Part shown: one piece after another, positions 34,101 through 43,090 of the stretch | Layout of the letters: each line of letters begins with the position of its first letter | How positions within the stretch are numbered: the stretch's first letter is position 1 | Source: Paenibacillus piri | GTDB taxonomy: Bacteria; Bacillota; Bacilli; Paenibacillales; NBRC-103111 | Assembly (NCBI RefSeq): GCF_004354045.1 | Contig: NZ_SMRT01000034.1 | Coordinates: 1-45,313 of the forward strand | DNA length: 45,313 nucleotides | Direction: 5' to 3' | The notes under the pieces: model-generated | Told to the model about the DNA's origin: nothing | Database searches by the model: none | Seen by the model: the letters and a program-made list of their open reading frames with translations, nothing else | Made by a program: the position numbers and the translations under genes

Positions 34101-35264
34101 TTGTGCCGCAAGCTTGTCGGTTGTCACTGCTCCGTCCGCCAAATGATCAGCGCCCACGCTGCCCGGCTGAATGTGCTTATTCTCTATAATGCCTTCCCTA
34201 AGATGTACGCTTGCCACCGATTGCTTCGCCAGCTTCTCCGCAATGATAGCACCGTCCTTTATGTGCTCGCCAAGCACCGAATCTGCGGTCAAATGTTCCG
34301 CCGTGATTTGTTTGCCGGCAATCGTTTGACTGCGAACTACGCCTTCAGACAAATGCTCGTGCAAAATGACTTTAGACTGCAGGTGCTCCGAGGCAACGCT
34401 CCATGGGGCAAGCTTATCTTCGGTAATCGCGTGGTAGGCGATTTTATCGGCCGGAATTTCCCCGTCCGCCAACTTATCTGCGGTCACTGATAAATCCCGC
34501 AATTTTTCCGTCGTTACGGATGAATCAGCCAGCTTTGCCGAATTTACAATATAGTTAGCCAGATGGGTGGCTTGTATCGCTCCACTTTTAATTTTTTCAG
34601 CCGTAATCGATTGATTTTGAAGCAATTCACCGGTGATCGCTTCTTCCGACAAATGCTTCGTTTGAATGGAGCGTTCGGCAATTTTCATTGCATCAATCGT
34701 TTTATCAGCCAGCTTTTCCGAAGTGATACTGTTATCCTGGAGCTTTCCGCCGCTAATAGCCCGCTCTTGAATTTTATCGCCGGTGACGGCATAAGGAGCA
34801 ATATGCTCTTCTGTCACGGCTTGCAAGGCAATCTTTTGCTGCGTTACACTGCGGTTTCCCAGCTTGGCGCCGGTAACGGCATAATCGGCGAGCTCATCGG
34901 TGGTGATAGCGCCTCGTTTTAGTTTATTTCCTTCTATTGTTTGATAGGAGATTTTTTCATTCGTTACCGATGCATCAGCAAGATCATCCGTATAAATGAC
35001 GGCCCCGGATACTGAGGGTAATTTGCGCTCATTGATTACCGGCTTGATCAAAAGCGGGCGAGCCGCTGCCTTGTTTTCAAGGGGCTCTTCTTTTACGGGC
35101 GGCGGCAGCTTGCTGATGATTACATCGCTATCGGTATTAACCGTATTTTTTGGTTTTTCCTTTTCTTGATCTTCGTCCAACCATTTTAATTCGTTAATAA
35201 AAGGTCTGCTGCGTTTGTCGCGCAACAAATTTTCCTTACTTGTGCGACTGGTTTGTTTCCTCAT
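31191..35264 (-). CDS. Giant decapeptide-repeat protein with WIAG-like C-terminal tail
   Basis: A 1357-aa protein. Residues 1-87 are charged and non-repetitive. About 88 to 1215 consist of roughly 110 tandem decapeptides, [AS]-[VI]-[TG]-x-x-[KH]-[LVI]-[AT]-x-x (for example SVTTEKLRDL, AVTAEKLAEG, AIGTVHLAEQ). In the C-terminal two thirds they form a 30-residue super-repeat: AVTAEKLAEG-type, then AVSGxHVAxE-type, then AIGTxxLAEQ-type. The last 142 residues form a separate domain ending in YSPELLGTVNWIAIGTLE, reminiscent of the WIAG-tail family of Paenibacillus. There is no signal peptide. The ATG at 35264 follows GGGAGG. Regular repeats suggest a fibrous beta-solenoid. A sigma-K-like promoter hints at a spore-surface role, which is inference. 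Confidence 0.8.
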   Translation of the reverse strand: MRKQTSRTSKENLLRDKRSRPFINELKWLDEDQEKEKPKNTVNTDSDVIISKLPPPVKEEPLENKAAARPLLIKPVINERKLPSVSGAVIYTDDLADASVTNEKISYQTIEGNKLKRGAITTDELADYAVTGAKLGNRSVTQQKIALQAVTEEHIAPYAVTGDKIQERAISGGKLQDNSITSEKLADKTIDAMKIAERSIQTKHLSEEAITGELLQNQSITAEKIKSGAIQATHLANYIVNSAKLADSSVTTEKLRDLSVTADKLADGEIPADKIAYHAITEDKLAPWSVASEHLQSKVILHEHLSEGVVRSQTIAGKQITAEHLTADSVLGEHIKDGAIIAEKLAKQSVASVHLREGIIENKHIQPGSVGADHLADGAVTTDKLAAQSVGSGQLGEAAVTAAKLANQAVTSTKLGKKAVSSEHVSDSAIGSAHVSEKAIQSVHLSQSAVGKEHLQDQSIGTGKLQDRAVTSEKLAFGSIQQQHILEGAVLSGALANQSVTTSKLASESVSTDKLTNLAVTASKLAQGSVTSDKLAREAVLGEHLAAGTVQPIHLAKAIVKAIHLATESVTREKLADQAVTSEKLADDAVTTAHLSESAVRAQQLAEGAVEQRHIAAGAVTSMHLSAGIVNSEHLAAKSVLTDQLAADAVTSEKLAANTVSGRHITLKAIGTAHLGAEAVTEEKLAAGAVNGRHVAEEAIGTVQLAERSVTAEKLAEGAIRGGHVAEEAIGTRHLAEQSVTAGKLAEGVVSSRHITAEAIGTDQLAEQAVTAEKLALGVVSGRHVLTEAIGTWHLAEQSVTAAKLAAYSVGGAHVAAEAIGTVHLAEQSVTAEKLAAGVVSGGHVATKSIGTAHLAEQSVTAAKLAALAVNSRHVSAEAISTAHLAADAVTAEKLAANAVTSGKLAVGAVGRVHVTEGAIGTPQLAESAVTGAKLAEGAVSGVHVAAESIGTLQLAESAVTGAKLAEGAVSGMHVSVEAIGTVQLAEQAVTGAKLAAEAVSDSHIAAGAVGTVQLAAEAVTAEKLAEGAVSTAHVAAEAIGTLQLAEEAVTGAKLAAEAVGTVQLAAKAVTAAKLAAGAVDTAHVAAEAIGTLQLAEQAVTSEKLAIDAVNGEHVAAESIGTLQLAEAAVTATKLAEGAVSCGHVAEEAIGTAQLADEAVTSAKLAEGAVKAVHLASGTVSGEHLSNDSIDGMHIRQESISSYHLLPGIISMMHLDKMLQLQLQTTAALMLQTKDTASAPAPIPNEDVQTEPVAEGAAPPQPLSFQPVQSVKAATVQQFGLETFHMDSVEESVVLDVIFDQLFANEQYVLVATTDQEACYAVIENKQTVGASIRITRSKYSPELLGTVNWIAIGTLE

Positions 35265-35304
35265 ACTGTTATCCTCCCTTTCATGAACGCTAAGTAGTCT
35301 TCTG

Positions 35305-35332
35305 TAACATATGCATTCACCCAGAAAGAAGT
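35305..35332 (-). promoter_or_regulatory. Possible sigma-K-type promoter of the repeat-protein gene
   Basis: On the minus strand CATATGTTA (35305-35313) matches CATAnnnTA, the mother-cell sigma-K -10, with AC (35331-35332) 17 bp upstream. It lies about 40 bases before the start codon. The -35 element is short, so this is weak evidence. Confidence 0.35.
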
Positions 35333-35382
35333 TATATGCGGAGGTTAAATTAGGCACAAATCTATAAAGACAATGAAACAAC

Positions 35383-35406
35383 AAAAAAGAGCCGGCCCGG
35401 GGCTCT
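35383..35406 (-). terminator. Rho-independent terminator
   Basis: On the minus strand AGAGCC-CCGGGCC-GGCTCT is followed by TTTTTTGTTG. It separates the RND exporter from the repeat-protein gene. Confidence 0.8.
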
Positions 35407-35475
35407 CATTCCTTCCCATAAGCGCGGAGACTGAAAGCACGACCAGCGGGTGCAATCGGTATTTTACAAATACAA

Positions 35476-35506
35476 GAGCCTCCAGCCGCAACTCGGCCGG
35501 AGGCTC
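35476..35506 (-). terminator. Terminator hairpin directly after the RND gene
   Basis: GAGCCTCC and GGAGGCTC form a perfect 8-bp stem; TTGTATTTG follows on the minus strand and CTTTTATTT on the plus strand. It lies 16 bases beyond the RND stop, in tandem with the terminator at 35383. Confidence 0.75.
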
Positions 35507-35521
35507 CTTTTATTTCACTTG

Positions 35522-38500
35522 TTATGAAGGCGTCGGCGGCGCTTCCTTTTTCCGAAGGAACAGACGTCCAGCGCTAAGCTTCGTATTTTCGATCATTTCA
35601 TAAACGATCGGCACAATCAGCAGGGTAAGAATCGTCGACGTCGTCAATCCGCCGATAACGACGACCGCCAAGCCTTTGGAAATGATCGTTCCTTTGGACA
35701 GCCCAAGCGCCAAAGGCATGAGAGCGAACACCGTCGCACCCGCCGTCATAATGATCGGGCGAAGCCGCGACTGCCCCGCTTCCATCAACGCCTCGCGCAC
35801 GGAACGGCCCATTTCCCTCAATTGTTGTACGCGGTCGATAAGCACGATCGCATTGGTTACGACGACGCCGATTAGCATGAGGAATCCGATCAGGGACGTC
35901 AGGTTCAGCGATTCGCCGGTGACGAGCAAGCCGAGCAGCCCTCCAATCGCCGCAAGCGGCAGTGAGAACAAGATAGCGAACGGCGCGCTTGCATTGCCGA
36001 ACGCAAGAACCATAATCAAGTATACGATGAAGACGGAAGCCGCCATCGCAAAAAACATGTTTGTGAACTCTTTATCGATATCTGCCGCAGCGCCTTTCAA
36101 TTCCGTATGAACGCCGGGGGGCAATTCGATCTCGCTCAGTATTTGAGACGCTTGGGCGCTGACGCCGCCTTTATCCTTGGAGTCGATTTTGGCGGTGATA
36201 CTAACGTATTGCTCCTGATTATCGCGAGGGATCGAGGCCGGTCCTTCGACCTGCCGGATTTTCGCGATTTCGTTCAGCTTGATCACTTGTCCCGCCGGGG
36301 TCATGATCAGGAAGTTTCCGACTTTATTTACCGAGTTTTTAAAGCTGGTATCCATCATAATTTTCGTGTTGTAGGTTACATTGTCGAACTTCAAATCGCC
36401 GATTTTTTGCTCGGCCAGCCAGGAGTACATCGATTCGATAATTTGTCCGGAAGAGAGGCCGTACATGCGGGCTTTGTTCTGGTCGACGGCAATTTCCACT
36501 TCCTTGTTCGTTACGCTCAAGCTGTCTTCTACATCAAGAAAGCCCGGAATTTCCTTCATCTTCGCTTTTACCATTCCGGCCGCCCTAATGAGCTCATCCA
36601 CGTCATCGCCTCTCAGCATGTAAGAGAAGTCGATACCGCTTCCTCCGCCTCCCCCGCCAAAGCTGACAATGCTGCCGCGAACTTCACTTTCTTTCGGCAA
36701 CATAGCGGCGATCTTTACCTTCATGTCATCGACGAGCTCCCTCGCATTCGTCCCGTCGGTAGCCGAGGCATTAAACGAGAACCGATAGCTGACCGCTTCG
36801 CTTCCTCCGCCTCCGATGAGCGACTGCACGTATTCGAACGCAGGCTCGCCCATGCCGTTCTTCGTCTCCCTCATCATTGCTTCGATACTTTTGACGATTT
36901 GGTCCGTCGTATCCAGTGAAGTTTCTCTCGGTAACATGACTCTAAGGCTCAGCTTCTTATCGGAATTGCTGGTGGGCATGAACTCCTTGGCAAGAAACGG
37001 AACGGTGCCCGCAATCGATACGACAAATGCTAATAAAGCAAGAAGCATACTTTTTTTACGGTTGTTAAGCGACCATTGCAACGCCTTCAAATAACCGGCC
37101 TCTACTTTGCCGACCTTATGCTCGTCGTGATGCTTAATGTTCTTCGAACGGAGTACAAGCAGCTTGGCAAGCATCGGAATCACGGTTACCGCGACGATCA
37201 GCGACGACAGCAGAGCAGCCGACAACGTGATCGCGAACGGACGGAACATATCGCCGAGCTCTCCTCCAACGAAGGCAATTGGAGCGAATACCCCTACCGT
37301 AGTCAACGTCGAGGACGTAATCGCGGATGCGACCTGCGCCGTAGCTTTAATAATGACCGATTCGCCTCGCTCATGCGTTTTGACCAGCTCGCTGTATATA
37401 TTCTCGATAACGACGATACTGTCGTCCACTACACGGCCGACCGCGATAGCCATGCCGCCAAGGGTCATAATGTTGAGCGTAATGTTCAAAGGCGCCATAA
37501 TCAAAAGCGTAATCAGAATAGATAAAGGAATGGAGACAAGGACAATGATCGTCATACGGACGTTTTTAAGAAATACGAGAATCATGATGGACGCCAGAAG
37601 AGCTCCAAGGGCCCCTTCCTTGACCATTCCGTTGATCGATTCCTGAACGACTTCGGAGTTTTTCGAGATCGACATGAATTCAATGCTCGGGTATTGATTC
37701 TCCCATTGGGCCGTCATCGCGTCCGCATTTTTCGCAAACTCAACCGAGTTCGTTCCGTTCGTTTTGTACAAAACGACCCCGATCGACGGTTGTCCGTTCA
37801 AACGCGAGATGAACTTGGACTCGTTGATCGCTTTGATCTTGACGATTTGCTTGAGCAGCAGCGTATCCCCGGCTGCCGTGTTGACCTTTATGTTTTCCAG
37901 GTTGTAAATGCTGTTGATATCGCTCTTTACGCGAACCATCTGTGTAATGCCGTCCACCTTCAGCCCACCGACCGGACTCGTGCGAAGGGCTGACTGGATG
38001 GCCCGCGTTATATCGGCAGGCATCAATCCGTAGCTGTTCATCGCATTGCCGTCCATCTCGAGCGTCAATACCGCTTCCTCGTTGCCGATAGACTCGACGT
38101 GATCCAACCCTTTAATTGTGGTGAATCCAGGCTGAAACACGTCCTTGTACAGCTTATCCAGCTGCTGCTGATTCATGTTGCCTTTGCCGATGACCGCAAG
38201 CGTATACTCCGGAATGGCGGCCATACCGAATGTCATAACTTTCGGCCGTTCCGCCGATTGAGGCAAGTTGACGTTGGAAATCAGTCCCTCTACATCATTC
38301 TTCGCTTTATCCGTGTTCTGGCCGTGCTCCAACGTAATCTGAATCGACGAGAAATTATCGCTGGACGATGACTGTAGACTTTTAATCCCACTGAGCCCAG
38401 CGACCGCCTTCTCCAACGGCTTTGTAATCTGCTCCATAATATCTTTGGGAGGAGCCTGATACTGGGTTTGGATGACGACGTAGGGAATGGACACCTCGGG

Positions 38501-38614
38501 AAATAATTCCGCTTTTAGTAAAGTAGCCGCATAGATGCCCCCGCCGAATAACAGCAGTATGATGATCAGTACGGCCGCTACGTTTTTCATGGAAAATCGC
38601 GTTAATGAGTTCAT
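35522..38614 (-). CDS. RND-family efflux permease, SwrC/HAE1-like
   Basis: A 1030-aa inner-membrane exporter with the AcrB layout: helix 1 (AAVLIIILLLFGGGIYAATL), large porter loop, helices 2-6, helix 7, second large loop, helices 8-12. The proton relay is present in GRVVDDSIVVIENIY (Asp pair in helix 4). QYQAPPKDIMEQITKPLEKA and the final MTAGATVFALMPLALGLSKG are typical. Gram-positive members such as B. subtilis SwrC/YerP act without an outer-membrane partner and export surfactin-like or fatty compounds. The ATG at 38612-38614 (MNSLTRFSMKN) follows GAGGAG; a start at 38668 is less likely. No membrane-fusion gene is adjacent. Confidence 0.88.
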   Translation of the reverse strand: MNSLTRFSMKNVAAVLIIILLLFGGGIYAATLLKAELFPEVSIPYVVIQTQYQAPPKDIMEQITKPLEKAVAGLSGIKSLQSSSSDNFSSIQITLEHGQNTDKAKNDVEGLISNVNLPQSAERPKVMTFGMAAIPEYTLAVIGKGNMNQQQLDKLYKDVFQPGFTTIKGLDHVESIGNEEAVLTLEMDGNAMNSYGLMPADITRAIQSALRTSPVGGLKVDGITQMVRVKSDINSIYNLENIKVNTAAGDTLLLKQIVKIKAINESKFISRLNGQPSIGVVLYKTNGTNSVEFAKNADAMTAQWENQYPSIEFMSISKNSEVVQESINGMVKEGALGALLASIMILVFLKNVRMTIIVLVSIPLSILITLLIMAPLNITLNIMTLGGMAIAVGRVVDDSIVVIENIYSELVKTHERGESVIIKATAQVASAITSSTLTTVGVFAPIAFVGGELGDMFRPFAITLSAALLSSLIVAVTVIPMLAKLLVLRSKNIKHHDEHKVGKVEAGYLKALQWSLNNRKKSMLLALLAFVVSIAGTVPFLAKEFMPTSNSDKKLSLRVMLPRETSLDTTDQIVKSIEAMMRETKNGMGEPAFEYVQSLIGGGGSEAVSYRFSFNASATDGTNARELVDDMKVKIAAMLPKESEVRGSIVSFGGGGGGSGIDFSYMLRGDDVDELIRAAGMVKAKMKEIPGFLDVEDSLSVTNKEVEIAVDQNKARMYGLSSGQIIESMYSWLAEQKIGDLKFDNVTYNTKIMMDTSFKNSVNKVGNFLIMTPAGQVIKLNEIAKIRQVEGPASIPRDNQEQYVSITAKIDSKDKGGVSAQASQILSEIELPPGVHTELKGAAADIDKEFTNMFFAMAASVFIVYLIMVLAFGNASAPFAILFSLPLAAIGGLLGLLVTGESLNLTSLIGFLMLIGVVVTNAIVLIDRVQQLREMGRSVREALMEAGQSRLRPIIMTAGATVFALMPLALGLSKGTIISKGLAVVVIGGLTTSTILTLLIVPIVYEMIENTKLSAGRLFLRKKEAPPTPS

Positions 38615-38976
38615 CTCTCTACTCCTCGTCTCTAAAATTGCTATAAATAAGACGGAGCTTTTTGTCATTTCACTTCACTTTCGTGTTATTTTATGTAAAA
38701 AATTTGGAGCCGTCCGATACCGCACACAAAAAACCGTCCGGAAAGTCCCCGAACGGTCCGATTTGACCTATCGATACCATGCATATATGGATGGAGGTTC
38801 ACGAGCACGAGCTGCAAGCCGAATTTGACGATTCGCAAATAAGTAAACTTGTGTCATGTCAAGTATTTCCGATCCATTTTCCTCCAGAAAAACAAAAAAG
38901 CCTGGAAACCCAAGCATTACAATGTTTTATGGTGCCGCAGCAATCTGCTCTCTGGTTATTCCGATTTCGTTTTTCA
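38615..38976. other. Intergenic region between RND and VOC genes
   Basis: It holds the AT-rich 5' region of the RND gene and the terminator at 38726-38757. The segment 38760-38976 has a short plus-strand open frame without a ribosome binding site, which I consider spurious. No repeat or RNA gene was recognised. Confidence 0.5.
38726..38757 (-). terminator. Rho-independent terminator
   Basis: On the minus strand ACCGTTCGG pairs with CCGGACGGT (one mismatch), followed by TTTTTTGTG. It could end transcripts coming from the VOC gene before they reach the RND gene. Confidence 0.75.
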
Positions 38977-39369
38977 TTAGCTTAGCGGGGTAGCAACCAT
39001 CCATACATGACCGAACGGGTCTTCAATTTTCCCCACACGGTCTCCATGCGGCAAGTCCTGAATTGGTCTAAGGGCTATTGCACCTTCATTCAGAGCTCTC
39101 TGTACCACATCATCAACATTATCAACGTATAAATAGATTATTACGGATGTGCCACCTAGCGATTTTGCCGCATGATTGTGTCCGGGAAATTCGTCCGCAA
39201 TCATGATTCGGGCATCTCCTACTTTTACCTCGGCATGTTCAATCTTTCCGTCCACCGTAACCATTCTACTTACCTCTACAGCACGAAATACATTTTTGTA
39301 AAAATCTATTGCTTTGTTAGCATGATGTACTGCAAGCATCGGGATTGCAGGAGAAGTATTTATACTCAT
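38977..39369 (-). CDS. VOC-family (glyoxalase/PhnB-like) protein
   Basis: A 130-aa vicinal-oxygen-chelate fold protein: PMLAVHHANKAIDFYKNVFR near the start, HAEVKVGDARIMIADEFPGH in the middle, VIIYLYVDNVDDVVQRALNE and the final GDRVGKIEDPFGHVWMVATP. The pattern is closest to PhnB/3-demethylubiquinone-like members. Metal-ligand His and Glu positions are present (HAEV, DPFGH). The reaction is unknown. GAGGAGG lies 9 bases before ATG. Confidence 0.82.
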   Translation of the reverse strand: MSINTSPAIPMLAVHHANKAIDFYKNVFRAVEVSRMVTVDGKIEHAEVKVGDARIMIADEFPGHNHAAKSLGGTSVIIYLYVDNVDDVVQRALNEGAIALRPIQDLPHGDRVGKIEDPFGHVWMVATPLS

Positions 39370-39537
39370 TCCTTAGTTCCTCCTCAACATCATTGTATTT
39401 ATCTCCATTTTATAGTTCATACGTTTATATACAATATTTTTGCTTCACATATCTGCCCGATAGCTTAACATTGCTGCCGATCATTCGTGGTAGTCTTGTC
39501 ACAGGTATTTTTGTACCCTCGTAACCCGTCAGTTTAA

Positions 39538-40398
39538 TCATTTCGAGTTAGGGGGATGTACGATTGTTGATCTATACACCCACTCATTCCACGCAAGCAA
39601 ATATTCAGGTAAATCGTTAGGATGATGTAGCAGGCAAGTACATATTCGCTTATATAACGCAATAATCATATCATCAACAAGATCTGATTCATGAATATCT
39701 TCGACGCCTAATCGTTGGACGGCTGGAAGTAAAATGGAAAAATGTAATTCACCGGGCGAGGAACAGAAAGCATAAAGCAAGTCGTATAGCGGACGTCCTA
39801 ACCCGGGAATCGGGTCTATTACTCCAGTGAGATTTCCATATTCGAACAAGAAATTATGAACTCCGAAGTCGCCGTGTAATACGTACAAACGATCGCTATT
39901 CATCCTCCCGATTCTGCGAGTATGAATTTCCTGCACTAGACGGTGATCCTTCTCGTTGATATGCAACCCAATCACGGATTTTGCATAATCTAATTCTTCA
40001 CTAATGCGAATTGGATCTTCAATCCAACAATAATTTTGCCTAGATTCCGGTTGAACATAGTGTCGAACCATATGATCAATCAGTTCATTCATAAGGGCAG
40101 CCTTCGAACCGCGTACATAAGAAGTGCTTCCAGGTAAAAAATGATATAAAAAATACCTGAACTCCGGGTCAACGTATGCGACTTTGGGCAACAACGGGAT
40201 TCCATGATAAAGCTCGAAAAATGCAGCTTCCGATGCTATTTGTTCCGGAGTATTTTGCTTTATTACATATTGCAGCGAAGAATCTGCATTGCTTATTAAT
40301 GCTACCTTACTATTCGTTCCTCCTTTCAGTTCAGACCAATATTCAAATGATTCCGGTATTATCTTTTTTCTGATTAGTTCTTCTATGACAGTCTGCAT
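39538..40398 (-). CDS. Aminoglycoside/choline kinase-like phosphotransferase (APH family)
   Basis: A 286-aa protein-kinase-fold phosphotransferase. The catalytic loop is VLHGDFGVHNFLFEYGNLTG, with the Brenner-type HGDxxxxN, followed by the metal-binding VIDPIPGLGRPLYDL (usually IDWE; here IDPIPG). The N-terminal lobe has YWSELKGGTNSKVALI. Members act on aminoglycosides, choline, homoserine or sugars, and the substrate cannot be predicted. The ATG at 40396-40398 follows GGGGAG by 7 bases. Confidence 0.78.
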   Translation of the reverse strand: MQTVIEELIRKKIIPESFEYWSELKGGTNSKVALISNADSSLQYVIKQNTPEQIASEAAFFELYHGIPLLPKVAYVDPEFRYFLYHFLPGSTSYVRGSKAALMNELIDHMVRHYVQPESRQNYCWIEDPIRISEELDYAKSVIGLHINEKDHRLVQEIHTRRIGRMNSDRLYVLHGDFGVHNFLFEYGNLTGVIDPIPGLGRPLYDLLYAFCSSPGELHFSILLPAVQRLGVEDIHESDLVDDMIIALYKRICTCLLHHPNDLPEYLLAWNEWVYRSTIVHPPNSK

Positions 40399-40598
40399 CA
40401 ATGATCTCCCCTTGCCATCTTAGCTTATTTATAATTCTATATAATGGCTATAGCCTAACCAAGAGCATTTTTCGTTATAATAATAGTTTGCGCGTTGTTA
40501 TTGAACTATCCTGCTATTTAGTTGTCCCCTTCTCAAAAATTGCAGGAATCGTCGGCTTTCCTGTTGCCCTATAGTCGGCTCTCTCCCACTCTCCCCAG

Positions 40599-42830
40599 CT
40601 ATTCCATAGAGGTTTGGTGCTGCTTGCGGTAAAGCCCCGGGGGCAGACCGACATATTTCTTGAAAGCGCGGGAGAAATTTTGGGCATTGCTGTAAAATAA
40701 AAAGTTGGATATTTCATCCAGATTCATTTGAGTTTCGCGAAGCCATTTCTTGCTCAATTCAATCCGGCACTGGAATAAATATTCGGTGAAAGTCATGCCG
40801 TGCACTTCCTTCAGCGCTCCATTCGCCAAATTGACGGAAATCCCCAGCTGTTTGCATACTTCATGAAGCCTCAAGTCTTCCTCCAGGTGGCCGTGCATAT
40901 ACTGCACCAGCTTATCGGCGATTCGATCGTATTGTTTTTTCTCGTTCTGAATGATGTCCTCGATCAAGCAATCGATGCAATGAGTCCGGATCCACTCGGT
41001 CCACTCCTCCAGGGTAGATAAACGGACGATTTCGCTCATGGACATTTGATTGATAAACCGAAGGTCCCCGGCCAATTCCCGGAACAAGAACAAAACCATA
41101 TTGATCAAGTAATTTTGCAGGCTGCGGTAATCGACATTTTCCGCTTTCTTAATGTCAACCAGCCGGTTCAATGCGATATAAGCGAGCTCTCTGTTCTTAT
41201 CGCGGATTCCGTGCACGATATCGTTTTCGATCTCATGCACATCGGATGAAAATATGGATTCTTTCCTAAGGAAATTGGTAAAATAAATGACTTCGTTGGC
41301 GCCTACGATCAATTTTTGCTTCAGGCTTTCCAGCGATTCGTTGTAGGATAAGTTCAAATGCGTTAAATCGCTGCGCATTTGGCTTACGCCAATGGTGACG
41401 GTAAACGGGAAATATTGCTGAACAAAGCTTCTTATTTTTTGTAGTGCGGCGTTAAAAGGAGCCTCCCCATTCTGCTTATCCGTTTCATAGATGCCTACGA
41501 ACCTTGCTTGACTCTCCACAACGACCAGTCCCGGTATATCCACTTCGTTCATGACCTCTTGAATGACGCAGGCGATCCCGTATTCGAAATGCCGCATATC
41601 GGTTTCGCTGTAGAGCTCCCTCATCGTTTTATAATCATCCGCTTCCAGACAGAAAACTTGATAAGGATGATTACCCAACGCAATATTGTACTGCTTCATC
41701 TTGACGAAGTCCCGTTTGCTGCAGCCTTTTTCCAGCATGTTCTTGATAAAAGCATCTTTCGCTTCGGGAAGGATGACGTTCATGTGGTCCCTCAATTGAT
41801 TATGGTTGTGCGTCAATCCCTGAATTTTATGGAACAGCACCTCGAAATCATCCTTGGACTGAACCTCCTTGGAATCCGCAATCAGCGCGGAAATACGACT
41901 CCAGCCCTTCCATGAGATATGGATGGACAAGGCGTACAGCAGCAGGGAAAGGAGCAGCAATGCCGCTGTAGATAGGAGTACGATGTTGCGCAGCCTGATG
42001 ATCGGTGCCAGCGCCTCGGCTTCTTCTATGGAATAAATATAGCTCCATGCTTTATTTGGGGGCTGATGCAAAATGTAAAAATAGCCGTGATCGCTGACAG
42101 CCCGGACGTGATCTCCGATTATGGAGGACGGCTCCCACAGCTTCTCCGGCAGCTCGACGCTCCTCTCCTGCTTGCCGTCGCGGCTGTACCGGTCGATGAT
42201 TTGATGCTTTTCATTCACGACGATATAGCTGCCGCCGCTCTGCTCATTCTGAAGCAGTCTGCTGAGAAAACGGGAATTATAATGAAAAATTAAATAGCCT
42301 TGCGGCTTCAATTGAAACAAGGGCAACGCTTGAATATAGATCGCGGAAAGGGCCCCGTTATTGCCCGTATCCATTAATGCCTGCGGAGCCTGCAAATCTT
42401 TAAATTTCGCAATGATCTCCCGGAATTGAAGCTCGTCGTTCACTCCTCCATTGGTGATGTATTTCCGGCCGTTCTCAAGATTATAGAAGGTAATGCTATC
42501 TACATAATCCAACGTGGCGTTCATGGTCTGCAGCCGATTGACAAAATTTCGAATGATCGCGGCAGAGCTTGCGTAATCCTTGAACGGCATGGACTCGATG
42601 AACATCTGGTAATCCTGTGTGTTTTGCAAGTCGATCACCGCCTGGCTGATGCGGTCTTGAAAATTGGAAACCTGGTTGCTCAGGTTGATCAGCGACGATT
42701 CCTTTTGCTTTTCGATTTGCATTTTAATGATTTGCGTAGAAATATTGTACAAGAACATGCTCAAGATCGAGGTCCCGACAACGGAAATCAGGAAAATCAT
42801 AAGAATGCTTCGGATTTTTCGGTAAGACAA
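40599..42830 (-). CDS. AraC-family regulator with extracellular sensor and two membrane helices
   Basis: A large one-component regulator (about 743 aa). Helix 1 is MIFLISVVGTSILSMFLYNI, then an extracytoplasmic region of about 240 residues (Cache-like), helix 2 (IVLLSTAALLLLSLLLYALS), a cytoplasmic linker and a C-terminal AraC domain with LHEVCKQLGISVNLANGALK and LDEISNFLFYSNAQNFSRAF. This is the typical Paenibacillus regulator paired with oligosaccharide ABC importers, and it is divergent from two such permease genes. The start is uncertain: TTG at 42830 follows GGGGGGGG by 6 bases, while GTG at 42872 has no site. Confidence 0.83.
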   Translation of the reverse strand: MSYRKIRSILMIFLISVVGTSILSMFLYNISTQIIKMQIEKQKESSLINLSNQVSNFQDRISQAVIDLQNTQDYQMFIESMPFKDYASSAAIIRNFVNRLQTMNATLDYVDSITFYNLENGRKYITNGGVNDELQFREIIAKFKDLQAPQALMDTGNNGALSAIYIQALPLFQLKPQGYLIFHYNSRFLSRLLQNEQSGGSYIVVNEKHQIIDRYSRDGKQERSVELPEKLWEPSSIIGDHVRAVSDHGYFYILHQPPNKAWSYIYSIEEAEALAPIIRLRNIVLLSTAALLLLSLLLYALSIHISWKGWSRISALIADSKEVQSKDDFEVLFHKIQGLTHNHNQLRDHMNVILPEAKDAFIKNMLEKGCSKRDFVKMKQYNIALGNHPYQVFCLEADDYKTMRELYSETDMRHFEYGIACVIQEVMNEVDIPGLVVVESQARFVGIYETDKQNGEAPFNAALQKIRSFVQQYFPFTVTIGVSQMRSDLTHLNLSYNESLESLKQKLIVGANEVIYFTNFLRKESIFSSDVHEIENDIVHGIRDKNRELAYIALNRLVDIKKAENVDYRSLQNYLINMVLFLFRELAGDLRFINQMSMSEIVRLSTLEEWTEWIRTHCIDCLIEDIIQNEKKQYDRIADKLVQYMHGHLEEDLRLHEVCKQLGISVNLANGALKEVHGMTFTEYLFQCRIELSKKWLRETQMNLDEISNFLFYSNAQNFSRAFKKYVGLPPGLYRKQHQTSME

Positions 42831-43090
42831 GCGAAACCCCCCCCGGCAGTCATAAAAATATGGCACATTCACGATTTATTATAGCATCTGATGAAAGCGG
42901 TTGCGTTAGTCATTTTGACGATCCGGGCAAAATCATGAATTGACGAAAGTATCATTGAACGATTTAGGCGGAAAACGCCGGATTGATTATTGCCGGCTGC
43001 GGCATACCGTGCCACAATAGCTCCAATGGCGGCAACAGCAAGGCAAGTCATATTCACCTTAATAAGCATTGGAGGGGGGACTAGTTCCAT
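42831..43090. promoter_or_regulatory. Divergent control region between AraC regulator and sugar permeases
   Basis: About 260 bases separate the divergent starts. An inverted pair CGCCGG/GCCGGC around 42974-43000 may be an operator. A GGAGGGGGG ribosome binding site precedes the permease. Exact promoter boxes were not resolved. Confidence 0.4.

Noticed and set aside
31284..34922. Many long plus-strand open frames opposite the decapeptide gene
   Set aside because: They are shadows of the tandem repeat: low-complexity Ser/Ala/Leu/Cys-rich translations, no ribosome binding sites, and frames end where the repeat ends.
40514..40717. 67-codon minus-strand ORF at the end of the AraC gene
   Set aside because: It overlaps the AraC helix-turn-helix coding region in another frame and lacks a ribosome binding site.
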